Assembly (NCBI RefSeq): GCF_900142375.1
Contig: NZ_FRAR01000015.1
Span: 62,001-126,000 of the forward strand
Direction of reading: 5' to 3'
Length of the DNA stretch: 64,000 bases
From: Desulforamulus aeronauticus DSM 10349
GTDB lineage: Bacteria; Bacillota; Desulfotomaculia; Desulfotomaculales; Desulfotomaculaceae
The notes under the pieces were generated by a model. The model did not search any database, was not told where the DNA came from, and saw only the letters and a program-made list of their open reading frames with translations. Each line of letters starts with the position of its first letter. The first letter of the stretch is position 1. Shown piece after piece: positions 39,779 through 48,593 of the stretch. The translations under genes and the position numbers were made by a program.

Positions 39779-39925
39779 AGGGAACTTTATAGAAATCCTT
39801 CGCGTCTATACCTGTGAAAGCAATAAAGGGTATAACAGAGAAGAAATGTAAACTCTGTTATCTGGGTGGAAATCAGGGTTACCACCTAAAAATACATCCC
39901 TGAGTAATTATTGAAACAAAAATTA
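39779..39925 (+). promoter_or_regulatory. Structured 5' leader of the S-layer-like gene
   Basis: Three possible stems: tatacc/ggtata (39807-39812 with 39829-39834), ataacagag/ctctgttat (39832-39840 with 39853-39861, perfect 9 bp) and ggtgg/ccacc (39865-39869 with 39882-39886). The first two overlap by three bases and could exclude each other. Structured leaders stabilise S-layer mRNAs in other bacteria; a regulatory switch is possible but no known riboswitch core is seen. Confidence 0.45.
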
Positions 39926-39938
39926 GGAGGGAAATTAC

Positions 39939-42197
39939 TTGAAAAAGACCAGAAAAGTAGTATCAACTTTAGTAGCAGTTTCTCTGGTAGGTGGCTTAAT
40001 GCTTCCTGTAGCTGGACCAGCATTTGCTTACTCCAAGAACAGTGTAGACAAAGTAATTAGCATTGCCAATGATAATGAAACTGTGCAAGTGGGTCAAATC
40101 ACTATACGGGAAGACAAAGACTATGGCGACCATTTTAAAGCCGGGGATTCTTTCCAATTAGTACTTCCCAGTGGAGTAAAATGGTCCGATAAAACCGGTG
40201 AAACAGCAGTTGGTTCTTGGGTTTATAATGATAAGGCTGCTAGTAACACAGGGGATGACCAAGTACTTATAAACCCCATAAGTGACCAAAAACTGGAAAT
40301 CACCATGCCTGAAAACATTAACAATAGTGATGCTTCCATAGTTGACCAAATTATTTTAAAGAACCTATACATTAAAGCTGATTCAGGTGTTACTGGGGAC
40401 ATTAAGGTTAAAATTGATCCTAGAGAGTCTGGTGTATCCCAACAAGAATTAGTAATTGCTCGTGCTGCTGACGGGGACACCGTTACTATCGTTGAAGACG
40501 TAGAAACCATAGGCGATAGTGGCTTTGGTGGTACCTTTGCAGTTGAAGAGTCCGCAGTTAAATCCATGGGTGATGGTTCACAAGTTGTTAAAGTTAAACT
40601 TCCTTCTGACTTTGAATGGGCACTAACTGGAGATTATGCAACCGTTGTAACATTATCCGGTGGTTTTGCGGGCATGACCCAAAATGTTAGTGGTGGTGAC
40701 GGAACCTACAGTTTTGATGCTGATGGTAGAACTCTTACTATTAAATTAGATCCTCTGTCTACCCGTAAAAATAACCAGCGTGGCGTAATTAACGTTAAAC
40801 CTGGTATTAAAGCTAAGAAAGATGCTAAGTATGGCGAAGTAACCATTGATGTATCTGGGGATAAAGTTACCGATTTCGATGGTGTAATTGCTAAATATGC
40901 TGACTTTGGTGTCGATGTAACAATTAAAGAAGTTAAAGAACTTATGGCAGGTCGCTTTGATGAAGAAACTGAAAAAGTAACCATCGAAGAAAGCGTACCT
41001 AATACTATGGTTGATGGACGCAAGTTCCGTGTAGAATTCCCGTCTTGGGTTAAGGTGTCTGGAGTTAATGTTTCTACCCCTGGCTTCTTAGATAATAGCA
41101 CTATAGATATTGATGACAACGTTGTTGAATGGCAGGTTAAAACAACTAACAGTTCTTCTACCGTTAAGGCAGAAATGAAATTCAAACTCTCTATTCAAGG
41201 AGATAAGTCTGGGGATATTACTGCCGTTATTTCCGGTAAGTCCGGCGCTACTGGTGAAATTGTTGTAGCTAAGGCTGTTACACCTGTTAGCATAGCATCT
41301 GAAAAGGCTCAACTTAAGATTGGTGTTAAGAACCAAGCTCTGAAAGACATTATTATTACTGAAAACAAATCAGAAGCTATTGCTGAAAAGGATGCCTATA
41401 ATAAAAACAAGGCTGAACTTGTAGTCAAACTGCCTGACAATGTAAATTGGAACGACTACAAAGTAGAAGTTATCGAAGGTAACCTGGAAATCGAGGAAGA
41501 TTCTGTCGATACAGGTTCAACTGACAACATTTTAGTTATTCCTATCAAGAGTGATTCCAGCAAAGCTTCTAAGATCAAGATCTCCGGCATCACTGTAGAC
41601 CTGGATCGTACAGTTGCTGAGGGCGATATTGTTGCTAAGGTTCAAGGTAGTGCAGTAGCTCAAAACGATAAGTCTGCTCTAGGATGGGACACCGAAGATG
41701 GTGATGGTGCTCAAAAAGATTCTAAAGGCGATGTAACTGGTAAAACCGAAACCTTAGATGATTGCGAATTCAACGTAAGTACTGTTGCTAGCACAGTAGT
41801 AGCAACCGTTGTAACCCCCGCTCCCGAAGCTGGCACTGCTACCTTTAACATTGGCTCCACCATTTACACTGCTGGTGGTGTAACCAAGGTTATGGATGCT
41901 GCTCCTTACATTAAGGATGGCCGTACCTATGTACCTGTTCGTTACCTGGCTCTGGCTCTGGGTGTAGCTGAAACCGATATCGGTTTTGAAAATGGTGTGG
42001 TAACTCTGAAGAAAGGTGCTGACACTGTTACACTGACCATTGGTAGCACCACTCTGATGCAGAACGATACCACCGTAACCATGGACGTAGCTCCTGAAGT
42101 TGTAAACGGCCGCACCATGTTGCCCGCTCGCTTCGTAGCTGAAGCTTTCGGTGCAATTGTAGGCTTTGCTAACGGTCAGGTTGTTATCTCCAATTAA
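39939..42197 (+). CDS. S-layer-like secreted protein with C-terminal stalk domain
   Basis: 752 residues with a classic signal peptide (about 1-30, KKTRK then hydrophobic core, ending AFAY). The body (about 35-625) is rich in beta-prone, acidic and Gly/Thr/Val sequence with repeated patterns of the type F..GDSFQLVLPSGVKW and FRVEFPSWVKV, suggesting tandem beta-sandwich domains. The C-terminus (about 630-752) is a complete copper-amine-oxidase-like stalk domain (RTYVPVRYLALALGV, RTMLPARFVAEAFGA). There are no SLH repeats, so the stalk may be the wall or self-assembly anchor. Size, leader and Shine-Dalgarno (aggaggg before TTG 39939) suggest an abundant surface protein. Confidence 0.72.
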   Translation: MKKTRKVVSTLVAVSLVGGLMLPVAGPAFAYSKNSVDKVISIANDNETVQVGQITIREDKDYGDHFKAGDSFQLVLPSGVKWSDKTGETAVGSWVYNDKAASNTGDDQVLINPISDQKLEITMPENINNSDASIVDQIILKNLYIKADSGVTGDIKVKIDPRESGVSQQELVIARAADGDTVTIVEDVETIGDSGFGGTFAVEESAVKSMGDGSQVVKVKLPSDFEWALTGDYATVVTLSGGFAGMTQNVSGGDGTYSFDADGRTLTIKLDPLSTRKNNQRGVINVKPGIKAKKDAKYGEVTIDVSGDKVTDFDGVIAKYADFGVDVTIKEVKELMAGRFDEETEKVTIEESVPNTMVDGRKFRVEFPSWVKVSGVNVSTPGFLDNSTIDIDDNVVEWQVKTTNSSSTVKAEMKFKLSIQGDKSGDITAVISGKSGATGEIVVAKAVTPVSIASEKAQLKIGVKNQALKDIIITENKSEAIAEKDAYNKNKAELVVKLPDNVNWNDYKVEVIEGNLEIEEDSVDTGSTDNILVIPIKSDSSKASKIKISGITVDLDRTVAEGDIVAKVQGSAVAQNDKSALGWDTEDGDGAQKDSKGDVTGKTETLDDCEFNVSTVASTVVATVVTPAPEAGTATFNIGSTIYTAGGVTKVMDAAPYIKDGRTYVPVRYLALALGVAETDIGFENGVVTLKKGADTVTLTIGSTTLMQNDTTVTMDVAPEVVNGRTMLPARFVAEAFGAIVGFANGQVVISN

Positions 42198-42225
42198 TTA
42201 ACTTAACCAAATAATTAGTTGTCCA

Positions 42226-42254
42226 GAAAGCCCGGGCCCAAGGCTCGGGCTTTC
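42226..42254 (+). terminator. Terminator after the S-layer-like gene
   Basis: Arms gaaagcccgggcc (42226-42238) and ggctcgggctttc (42242-42254) with a 3-base loop pair with one wobble. The T-rich part lies inside the right arm. Confidence 0.75.
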
Positions 42255-42280
42255 ATTAATCATTAAAGGGGGCCTTGCAG

Positions 42281-43357
42281 TTGACTAAGAAAATGTTAAC
42301 GGTAGTGGTTACCGTTCTACTGCTTTTGCTCCAATCTCTTCCTGCAATGGCAGAACAGAGTGCAGAAGAACTGAGTCTTAATCAGGCATTACAAAAAGCC
42401 CTTACTAGAAGCATAGCGTTACGTAATACTCAGCTAGATATAGATAAGCTAGAAATATCCAGAGATAATGCGAGTTTTAATATGAATGGAATCGTGTCCG
42501 GTTATAATATACTGGAGGACTCCATCATGGCTACTCACAAGACGTTTTTTGAGGCCGATATTAACTATCGACTTTCTGAAAAAAGATTGGATGAACAAAA
42601 GAAACAAATAAAAGCTGAAGTTACAGGCTATTACTATTCTATATTGCTTGCGGAGCAGGATTTTAACATTGCTAAGGAAAAATTTGCTCTTGATATGATA
42701 AAGAATTCGCAAGTTGCTTCGAAATATAAAGTTGGTATGGCAACACAGCTTGAATTGCTAACCAGTGAAAATCAATTAAAAGAAGATAAGAAAGATATAG
42801 AAGAAAAGACAAATGCCTTAACAAAAGCCTATACTGCTTTTAATAAGGCCATTGGTAATGAGCAAAACGCTAGGCCTGTGCTGATTGACAAGATCAACTA
42901 TACGCCTGTAGAAGAGTTAGATGTTGAAACAATGGTTCTCAAAGCTGTTAACAACTCCTATGAAGTATGGGCGCAACAGGAGAAGGCGAAAAAAGCTAGC
43001 TACGTGAAGTATTATGAGACTTTCTATGATATAGGCGACTATAATGAAGCTCAAGAGAAGAACACTCTTGCTGATACAAAAGAAGCTATTCGTTTGCAGG
43101 CCAGAGGTTATTGTCTTGACATCATTGATAACCAAAAAAATTACGCTCAATATGAAATTAAGGAAAAGCAGCTTGAAGAAAGTCTAAAAATGGCAACAGT
43201 GAAATATGAAGTTGGCCTAGCAACAAAAGATGAGCTAGATACTATTAAGCTAGGCCTGAATCAAACTAAACTGGCAAAAGATTCATCGGCTGTGACCCAG
43301 GTTACGTCATTGTTAAAGCTGCAAAGGTTAACCGGTGACCTTTCACCTACCATATAA
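42281..43357 (+). CDS. TolC-family (outer-membrane-efflux-like) secreted helical protein
   Basis: 358 residues from TTG 42281, with a signal peptide (about 1-24, ending AMA) and long helices. Two halves each contain the OEP-type pattern: SLNQALQKALTRSIALRN near the start and KYEVGLATKDELDTIKLGLNQTK near the end, with KYKVGMATQLELLTSENQLK in the middle. TolC proteins form outer-membrane channels in diderm bacteria; in a monoderm spore-former the role must differ. aaaggggg lies 8 bases before the chosen start; TTG 42275 is an alternative. It follows the S-layer-like gene. Confidence 0.78.
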   Translation: MTKKMLTVVVTVLLLLLQSLPAMAEQSAEELSLNQALQKALTRSIALRNTQLDIDKLEISRDNASFNMNGIVSGYNILEDSIMATHKTFFEADINYRLSEKRLDEQKKQIKAEVTGYYYSILLAEQDFNIAKEKFALDMIKNSQVASKYKVGMATQLELLTSENQLKEDKKDIEEKTNALTKAYTAFNKAIGNEQNARPVLIDKINYTPVEELDVETMVLKAVNNSYEVWAQQEKAKKASYVKYYETFYDIGDYNEAQEKNTLADTKEAIRLQARGYCLDIIDNQKNYAQYEIKEKQLEESLKMATVKYEVGLATKDELDTIKLGLNQTKLAKDSSAVTQVTSLLKLQRLTGDLSPTI

Positions 43358-43384
43358 AGACCACCCTAATGGGTGGTCTTTCCA
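43356..43384 (+). terminator. Intrinsic terminator after the TolC-family gene
   Basis: Arms aaagaccaccc and gggtggtcttt with a taat loop, followed by ccatttttt. It overlaps the last stop-codon bases. Confidence 0.85.
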
Positions 43385-43451
43385 TTTTTTGTATTGTTAT
43401 ATGGCTTGGCATTTAGTAATATAAAAGTAAAAAATGGGGAGGAAATCAAAA

Positions 43452-44369
43452 TTGAAAAGAGGTATTAGGTTATTACTGGCTTCATTGTTTTTACTACTAC
43501 TAACACCGTTTTCGGCCTTCGCAGGAATTATAGTTATGGTTGATGGGACACCTTTGGATAGCCAAAGCGAACCTGTCATTATTTCCGGAAAATTAATGGT
43601 TCCAATGAGAAGTATTTTTGAGCGATTGGGAGCTGAAGTCAAATACGAAAACGGAAGCATTAGTGCTTTATTAGGCCAAAAAGAAATAAAACTAACCATT
43701 AATCAGTTACAGTGTAAAATTAACAATCGACCTGGCTTACTGCCTGTAGCCCCTGTAATACATAATGGAAAAACTATGCTGCCTCTTAGGTTTGTTAGTC
43801 AATCGTTAAATGCTGATGTAGATTACTTAAATGAGCACCAATTAGTACTAATTACATCGCCTAATTATAAAAGTAGTTCCTCTTCAACTGATAGGGAATT
43901 GGCAGCAGCTATTAAACAGTACAGCATTTATAAGAATACAGTTATGACCAATGAAAGATTTATTGCGCTTTTTAATAGTAATAAACAAGTCATATTAGAA
44001 GATATAGATTTATTAAAAAAATACAATACACTAATAAAAGGGTTTGTTCAAAGTGATGACTCTCGGGTGATGAATGTAGTAATAGAAAATATAAACCAAC
44101 TTAAAGATCTTAACCAACAAATTAATCAAGATATACAAAGTTTATCAAAGGGTACTTTGACTAACCAGCTTAGTAAGGATTTGAAAGAATACTATACATC
44201 ATTATCGTATTTATATACACTTCTTATTGACGAAAAGAAAATAAGCTCAATAGCTAAAGAAAAACTGCAAGCAGTTTTAATAGCGGAGCAAACAGTTATA
44301 GCGGATTTGACAAATATTGAACAAACCATCAATAAGCAACTTAGCTATGGCAGGAGTGGGGTGCAATAA
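43452..44369 (+). CDS. Secreted stalk-domain protein with helical C-terminus
   Basis: 305 residues with a signal peptide (about 1-24, ending AFAG), a copper-amine-oxidase-like stalk domain (about 28-135, KLMVPMRSIFERLGA and KTMLPLRFVSQSLNA), a short Ser-rich linker, then an all-helical part (about 150-305) rich in Lys, Asn, Gln and Leu with no recognised domain. TTG at 43452 is chosen because ggggagg lies 9 bases upstream; ATG 43434 overlaps that site. It is flanked by terminators, so it is probably transcribed alone. Confidence 0.72.
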   Translation: MKRGIRLLLASLFLLLLTPFSAFAGIIVMVDGTPLDSQSEPVIISGKLMVPMRSIFERLGAEVKYENGSISALLGQKEIKLTINQLQCKINNRPGLLPVAPVIHNGKTMLPLRFVSQSLNADVDYLNEHQLVLITSPNYKSSSSSTDRELAAAIKQYSIYKNTVMTNERFIALFNSNKQVILEDIDLLKKYNTLIKGFVQSDDSRVMNVVIENINQLKDLNQQINQDIQSLSKGTLTNQLSKDLKEYYTSLSYLYTLLIDEKKISSIAKEKLQAVLIAEQTVIADLTNIEQTINKQLSYGRSGVQ

Positions 44370-44404
44370 GGTTAAAGACGCTGTAATATAGCGTCTTTAA
44401 CCTT
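44368..44404 (+). terminator. Terminator after the stalk-helical gene
   Basis: Perfect 15-base arms aaggttaaagacgct (44368-44382) and agcgtctttaacctt (44390-44404) with a 7-base loop. The left arm overlaps the stop codon. Confidence 0.8.
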
Positions 44405-44498
44405 ATTGGGAAAAAATACTCTCTGAAGAATTTATCTATAAATATAGCTATTATGATATAATAAACTTCGAGTAAAAATACAGGGGGTTTATATAGAA

Positions 44499-45290
44499 AT
44501 GAGTGTTAACTTAAGGCTTTCTCTTCACCGGGACGAAGTATTTAAGAAATCTGAAATAGAAAAAAATATGATGCTGCAGGAAATTTCTGAACTTCCAGAG
44601 ATATCGGATGGACAAGTCTGTATTGATGCAATCTACTCAGTAAATTGGGAAGATAAAATAGAAATTGGCTTTTATCTAAGAAATGCAACCGCTACAACAA
44701 TTGTCATTAATCAAACTCCCTTAAAATTATTTAACCCCCAGGGGGAGCAATTAACCGAGCAAGTTATTGATCTGAGTCAAATGGATGAGATACCCCCTTA
44801 TAGCGTTCGACCTTGGAAAATATATTTTAATAAAGAAGACAATCTAAACCTAACTGGAATCATAAGTGATTTAAAGTTGACCTTTGGAGATCTTGGCAAT
44901 CAAACGCCTTATGTTAAAGTAGTTGAAGATAAAAATCCCGAACCACTTACACCAGAGCAATTAAATCATTTAGGTCAAGTACTTAAAACATTACCTCCAG
45001 TTGAGAAGGATCAAGTTAGCCTAAGTTTATTTGAGATGGAGCAAATTGAAAATGGATCTATTAAGGTGACCTTGATAATAAGGCAGGGATTTGCAAAACC
45101 TGCTTCTCTACCTAGATTTAAAATTGGTCTGTTAAACAGCAACAATATTTTAGTAGCAAAGGCTGCCTTTGAAATTGAGCCATTTGTCTTGGAACCAGAA
45201 ATGTTCTTCCTAAGAACATTTACATTCCCGGAATATACTATTTTTGAAAAAGATATTGACCTGGATGACTTATCAATAGTATTTTTATAA
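44499..45290 (+). CDS. SLAP-domain-like protein with two repeats
   Basis: 263 residues, no signal peptide and no membrane segment. Two homologous beta-sandwich-like halves are seen: IEIGFYLRNATATTIVINQTPLKL with DEIPPYSVRPWKIYF (about 50-115), and IKVTLIIRQGFAKP with EMFFLRTFTFPEYTIF (about 185-255). This pattern resembles the SLAP duplicated domain of proteins linked to S-layer assembly by the accessory Sec system. The match is by memory of the pattern and is not certain. ATG at 44499 lies after cagggggt. Terminators lie on both sides. Confidence 0.6.
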   Translation: MSVNLRLSLHRDEVFKKSEIEKNMMLQEISELPEISDGQVCIDAIYSVNWEDKIEIGFYLRNATATTIVINQTPLKLFNPQGEQLTEQVIDLSQMDEIPPYSVRPWKIYFNKEDNLNLTGIISDLKLTFGDLGNQTPYVKVVEDKNPEPLTPEQLNHLGQVLKTLPPVEKDQVSLSLFEMEQIENGSIKVTLIIRQGFAKPASLPRFKIGLLNSNNILVAKAAFEIEPFVLEPEMFFLRTFTFPEYTIFEKDIDLDDLSIVFL

Positions 45291-45295
45291 AAAAT

Positions 45296-45323
45296 AACCC
45301 TGTGATAACTGTCACAGGGTTTT
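45296..45323 (+). terminator. Intrinsic terminator after the SLAP-like gene
   Basis: Arms aaccctgtga (45296-45305) and tcacagggtt (45312-45321) with a 6-base loop, followed by a short T tail. Confidence 0.85.
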
Positions 45324-45454
45324 AATTTGAGTTTTGTGAATCAAATAGTAAGGGGAGAGGAAAAATACTTTTATTAAAGATATAATAAAAAGGAAAAATG
45401 TACAAAAATATTGTATAATCAATAGTTAGTATAATTAAAAAGGGGTGTCCTTAA

Positions 45455-45859
45455 TTGGAATTATTTAAGTCATTAGAAGATAAGATTACCTATGTTGAGA
45501 CGTTGACAGCATTAGCCACGGCAAATGAAAAGATAACCGAATCCCAAAAGTTAGTAGTTTATAACATAGCAAGAAACTACAACATACCGGAAGAGTATGT
45601 TGATAGAATATGGGAAAAAGTACGTCGCAAATATAGCTTAGCAGAAATACTTGCTCCAATGCTAACTCAAGATTCAAATATAAAATTACTCCTTATTCAG
45701 GAATTAATTATGATATTCATTGTGAGTAATAAATATCTAGAGCATAAAAGTATGCTCAGAGAACTATGTCAAACGTTAAATATTGATATTAAACTGGAAG
45801 ATATAAAAAATCACGTATTACAGGCACTTAAAGAAAGAGAACAGTCTTTAAAACACTAG
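45455..45859 (+). CDS. Small TerB-like helical protein (uncertain)
   Basis: 134 residues, predominantly helical, no signal peptide. The N-terminal half (ITYVETLTALATANEKITESQKLVVYNIARNY, cited in parts) resembles the TerB-type pattern in which a helix with LxALAxADGxI is followed by E..FI..IA. The usual acidic metal-binding loop (DG) is replaced by NEK, so if related it is diverged. Function unknown. TTG at 45455 has aaggggtg upstream. Its own terminator follows at 45912. Confidence 0.5.
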   Translation: MELFKSLEDKITYVETLTALATANEKITESQKLVVYNIARNYNIPEEYVDRIWEKVRRKYSLAEILAPMLTQDSNIKLLLIQELIMIFIVSNKYLEHKSMLRELCQTLNIDIKLEDIKNHVLQALKEREQSLKH

Positions 45860-46176
45860 TGAAATAGAAAAAAGTGGTGCTAAGTTTGAAGTTTAACTAA
45901 ACATATTACAGAATCCCTGCCAACTGAAACCTGGTAAGGGATTTTTTTATAAGTAAAACCACCTAGATATTGGTATTGAAAGAAATCAATTGACCTGCCC
46001 CCAGGTTTTGTACCACAGGGAATGTTAGTCACGAAACAATAATATTAAAAATGGATATATTGTCGATTTTTGCAAGCACAAGAAACTAAGAATAATAAAA
46101 GGGATATTGTAATTAATTGTAGAATAAAAAATGTATAATAATAAAAGGTTAAAGAACGGTATCAAGGAGAATCGTT
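45860..46176 (+). other. Gap with terminator before the glycan cluster
   Basis: An intrinsic terminator lies at 45912-45948: arms aatccctgcca and tggtaagggatt followed by a run of T. A TATAAT at 46134-46139 may be the -10 of the next gene, but no good -35 was found at 16-18 bases. Nothing else is seen in this AT-rich stretch. Confidence 0.6.
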
Positions 46177-48480
46177 ATGGAAAATGCAAAGGCACTGCCG
46201 TTACGGGACAGGATTAACTTAGAGACAGAGAGTTTTTTTCAACAAATAGCATTTGGGGGATTCTGTTTTCTTTTGTTTATATCTCCTTTTTTTAGTGGGC
46301 TCTTTTTTCCCGAAGATCAAAGAATTGCGCTGTTATATGCGACAATAATATTCTTATTTACCTCAATCATTAGTTTTCAACTGAAAACACATCGTTTCTT
46401 TTCCCATCAGTTAGATTACCTGATTTTAGGGCTGCCAATCGTTTATCTAATAGCGACATTTACAGCCGCTAATTATGCCTTATCCATAGACGAAGTAGTG
46501 GAAAACCTATTATATTTTCTTATGTTTTGGTCGGCGGTTCGACTAATTCGTACACCGATACATATACAAAAAATCTTTACGGTATTGTTCTTTGCAGCGA
46601 TTTTTGTGTCCCTGGTCGGCCTCTTCACAGCGTCGGGTTGGTTAGATATTAAGAGCGGTTTTATTACTAGCGACGGTGGTACCATAGCCTCTACCTTTCA
46701 ATACAAAAACACCTTAGCATCCTTTTTAACTGCAATAATACTTATTGGTTTTTATCTAAGACAAATTCAGGAGAAGCAGGTTAACCAGATACTTGTCACT
46801 CTGGGTAATTTTATTTTGTTGCTAGTTCTTTTCTCTACCCAATCCCACGGAGGATACATGGTTTATGCAATTTTTATAGCATTACTGTGGTTTCTCTCGC
46901 CAGCAGAAAAACGATTAGATTTGATAATTATCTCTCTGCTATTATCATTGATAGGATTGGTAGGCAGCAAACTATTTCTTGCAAATATTGCAGCACAAAA
47001 TAGCTTTAAGGCTTGGCTATATATTGGACTTGGCGTAATAGTTGTAACTTTTGCTCAATGGGCAGTAATGAAGTGCATAAAGAGGGATAAGCAAATTCTA
47101 GTTTCCTTAAAGCATCTGTTAATTTTAGCTTTAATCGCTGGGGTTGCGATTTCAATAGTTATGAGTTATATGGGGGTATTTCGACTACTCTTAGAGAAGC
47201 TTCACATGCTTGGTGCCATGGAACGTCTAACTATGTATGAAGACGGACTAAGGATGATTAAAGAAAGACCCTTTACTGGTTGGGGCGGTGGTGGTTGGCC
47301 TGAAGCCTATAGCGTTTTTCAGAGTTATGGTTACACAGTAAGACAGACACACAGTTATTTTCTACAATTAGCTATTGAAACAGGCCTATTAGGATTAACT
47401 TTAGTTATATCGATCTGGGGGTTATTCTTAGTAAAAGCCTATAAAGCTTATAGAACCTTTAGGAAAAATGCTGAACTTCAGGCCCTTACAGCTACCCTAA
47501 TAGGCTCTGTCTTAGCAATAATTTCACACGCAGTTTTTGACTTTGATTTGTCTTTAGCTGCTTTGACGATGACTATGTTAACATTAATGGCTTGCCTAGT
47601 CAGTCTAGACCGATATTCTGATGCTGGTGAAGACAATAAGTTAAATACAGGCAATATTTATTCCGGCAGCACCTTGGCAGTTTCAATAATCGCATCATTA
47701 GTAATATTTGCCGGAGGTCTAATGCTAATATCTTCTGAGAATTTAACATCAGCAGCAGTTGAGGCAATTAATACAGGAGATGGCAAAGAAGCTATACGAT
47801 TAACGAAAAGTGCCATTACAATGAACCCACTAAGATCAGAGAACTATGGTTTGGCAGCTCAGTTATACGCTGGATATCAAAATAAAGAGGAATCAGTAAA
47901 AAATGCTGAATTAGCAGTTAGTATGGCAAAATATAATCCAGACAGATATCTAGAGCTTGCTAATATATATTTATATACCAAACAATCAACAAAAGCTGTT
48001 GCTGTAGCACAAAAAGCAATAGAGTTAACACCATTAAAGTTACCGTATTATGAGAGATATTCAGATATTGTTATCTCCGCATCTATTAATGACTTAAGAA
48101 CCGGAAATCGTAATGAGGCATTACATTATTCAAATGAAATACTTTCAATCCCATCTATTATAGATGAAACACTTAGTAAATTAGATTCGGATAAGAAGAA
48201 GCTTTGGATGTCGATAGGTGCCCAGCCACTGGTGATATCAGATAAAATAAGGCTGAACATGGGTATTGCTTATTTAATACATGGAAACCTCGACCAGGCA
48301 ATAGTTATGATAGATCAAGCCGCCAAGAACCAGGAAGTACAAAAAACGGCAGTTCTCTGGCAAGCATTAGTTGCCCAAAAACAAGGTGATGTAGAGAAAG
48401 CCGAAGCATTATTAAACTCGGAACAGAAGAATAACTCTAATATTAAAAAACAATTTGAAGAAATGGCAAAGTTAATTTAA
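46177..48480 (+). CDS. O-antigen-ligase-like membrane protein with C-terminal TPRs
   Basis: 767 residues. About twelve hydrophobic segments fill residues 25-455; the long extracytoplasmic loop before residue 400 holds RPFTGWGGGGWPEAY and RQTHSYFLQLAIETGLLG, the Wzy_C/WaaL signature with its essential His. A further membrane segment (about 505-525) precedes TPR-like repeats (about 530-767; NPLRSENYGLAAQLY, KYNPDRYLELANIYL). Such enzymes join lipid-linked glycans to an acceptor; in Gram-positives they attach glycans to S-layer or other proteins. ATG at 46177 follows caaggag. First gene of the glycan cluster. Confidence 0.85.
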   Translation: MENAKALPLRDRINLETESFFQQIAFGGFCFLLFISPFFSGLFFPEDQRIALLYATIIFLFTSIISFQLKTHRFFSHQLDYLILGLPIVYLIATFTAANYALSIDEVVENLLYFLMFWSAVRLIRTPIHIQKIFTVLFFAAIFVSLVGLFTASGWLDIKSGFITSDGGTIASTFQYKNTLASFLTAIILIGFYLRQIQEKQVNQILVTLGNFILLLVLFSTQSHGGYMVYAIFIALLWFLSPAEKRLDLIIISLLLSLIGLVGSKLFLANIAAQNSFKAWLYIGLGVIVVTFAQWAVMKCIKRDKQILVSLKHLLILALIAGVAISIVMSYMGVFRLLLEKLHMLGAMERLTMYEDGLRMIKERPFTGWGGGGWPEAYSVFQSYGYTVRQTHSYFLQLAIETGLLGLTLVISIWGLFLVKAYKAYRTFRKNAELQALTATLIGSVLAIISHAVFDFDLSLAALTMTMLTLMACLVSLDRYSDAGEDNKLNTGNIYSGSTLAVSIIASLVIFAGGLMLISSENLTSAAVEAINTGDGKEAIRLTKSAITMNPLRSENYGLAAQLYAGYQNKEESVKNAELAVSMAKYNPDRYLELANIYLYTKQSTKAVAVAQKAIELTPLKLPYYERYSDIVISASINDLRTGNRNEALHYSNEILSIPSIIDETLSKLDSDKKKLWMSIGAQPLVISDKIRLNMGIAYLIHGNLDQAIVMIDQAAKNQEVQKTAVLWQALVAQKQGDVEKAEALLNSEQKNNSNIKKQFEEMAKLI

Positions 48481-48593
48481 AGCATAAAGATTAGTTCTAG
48501 GACAATAATGCACTAGTCAATTAGAAAAAAAATTCGAAACATTGCTTAAGATTGAAGGCGTGATAAACTAAAGATTTATCAAGGAGGGTAAGT

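Noticed and set aside
39779-39925. Cyclic-di-GMP riboswitch before the S-layer-like gene
   Set aside because: A gggttacc string recalls that class, but the conserved core with GACGCAAAGCC is missing.
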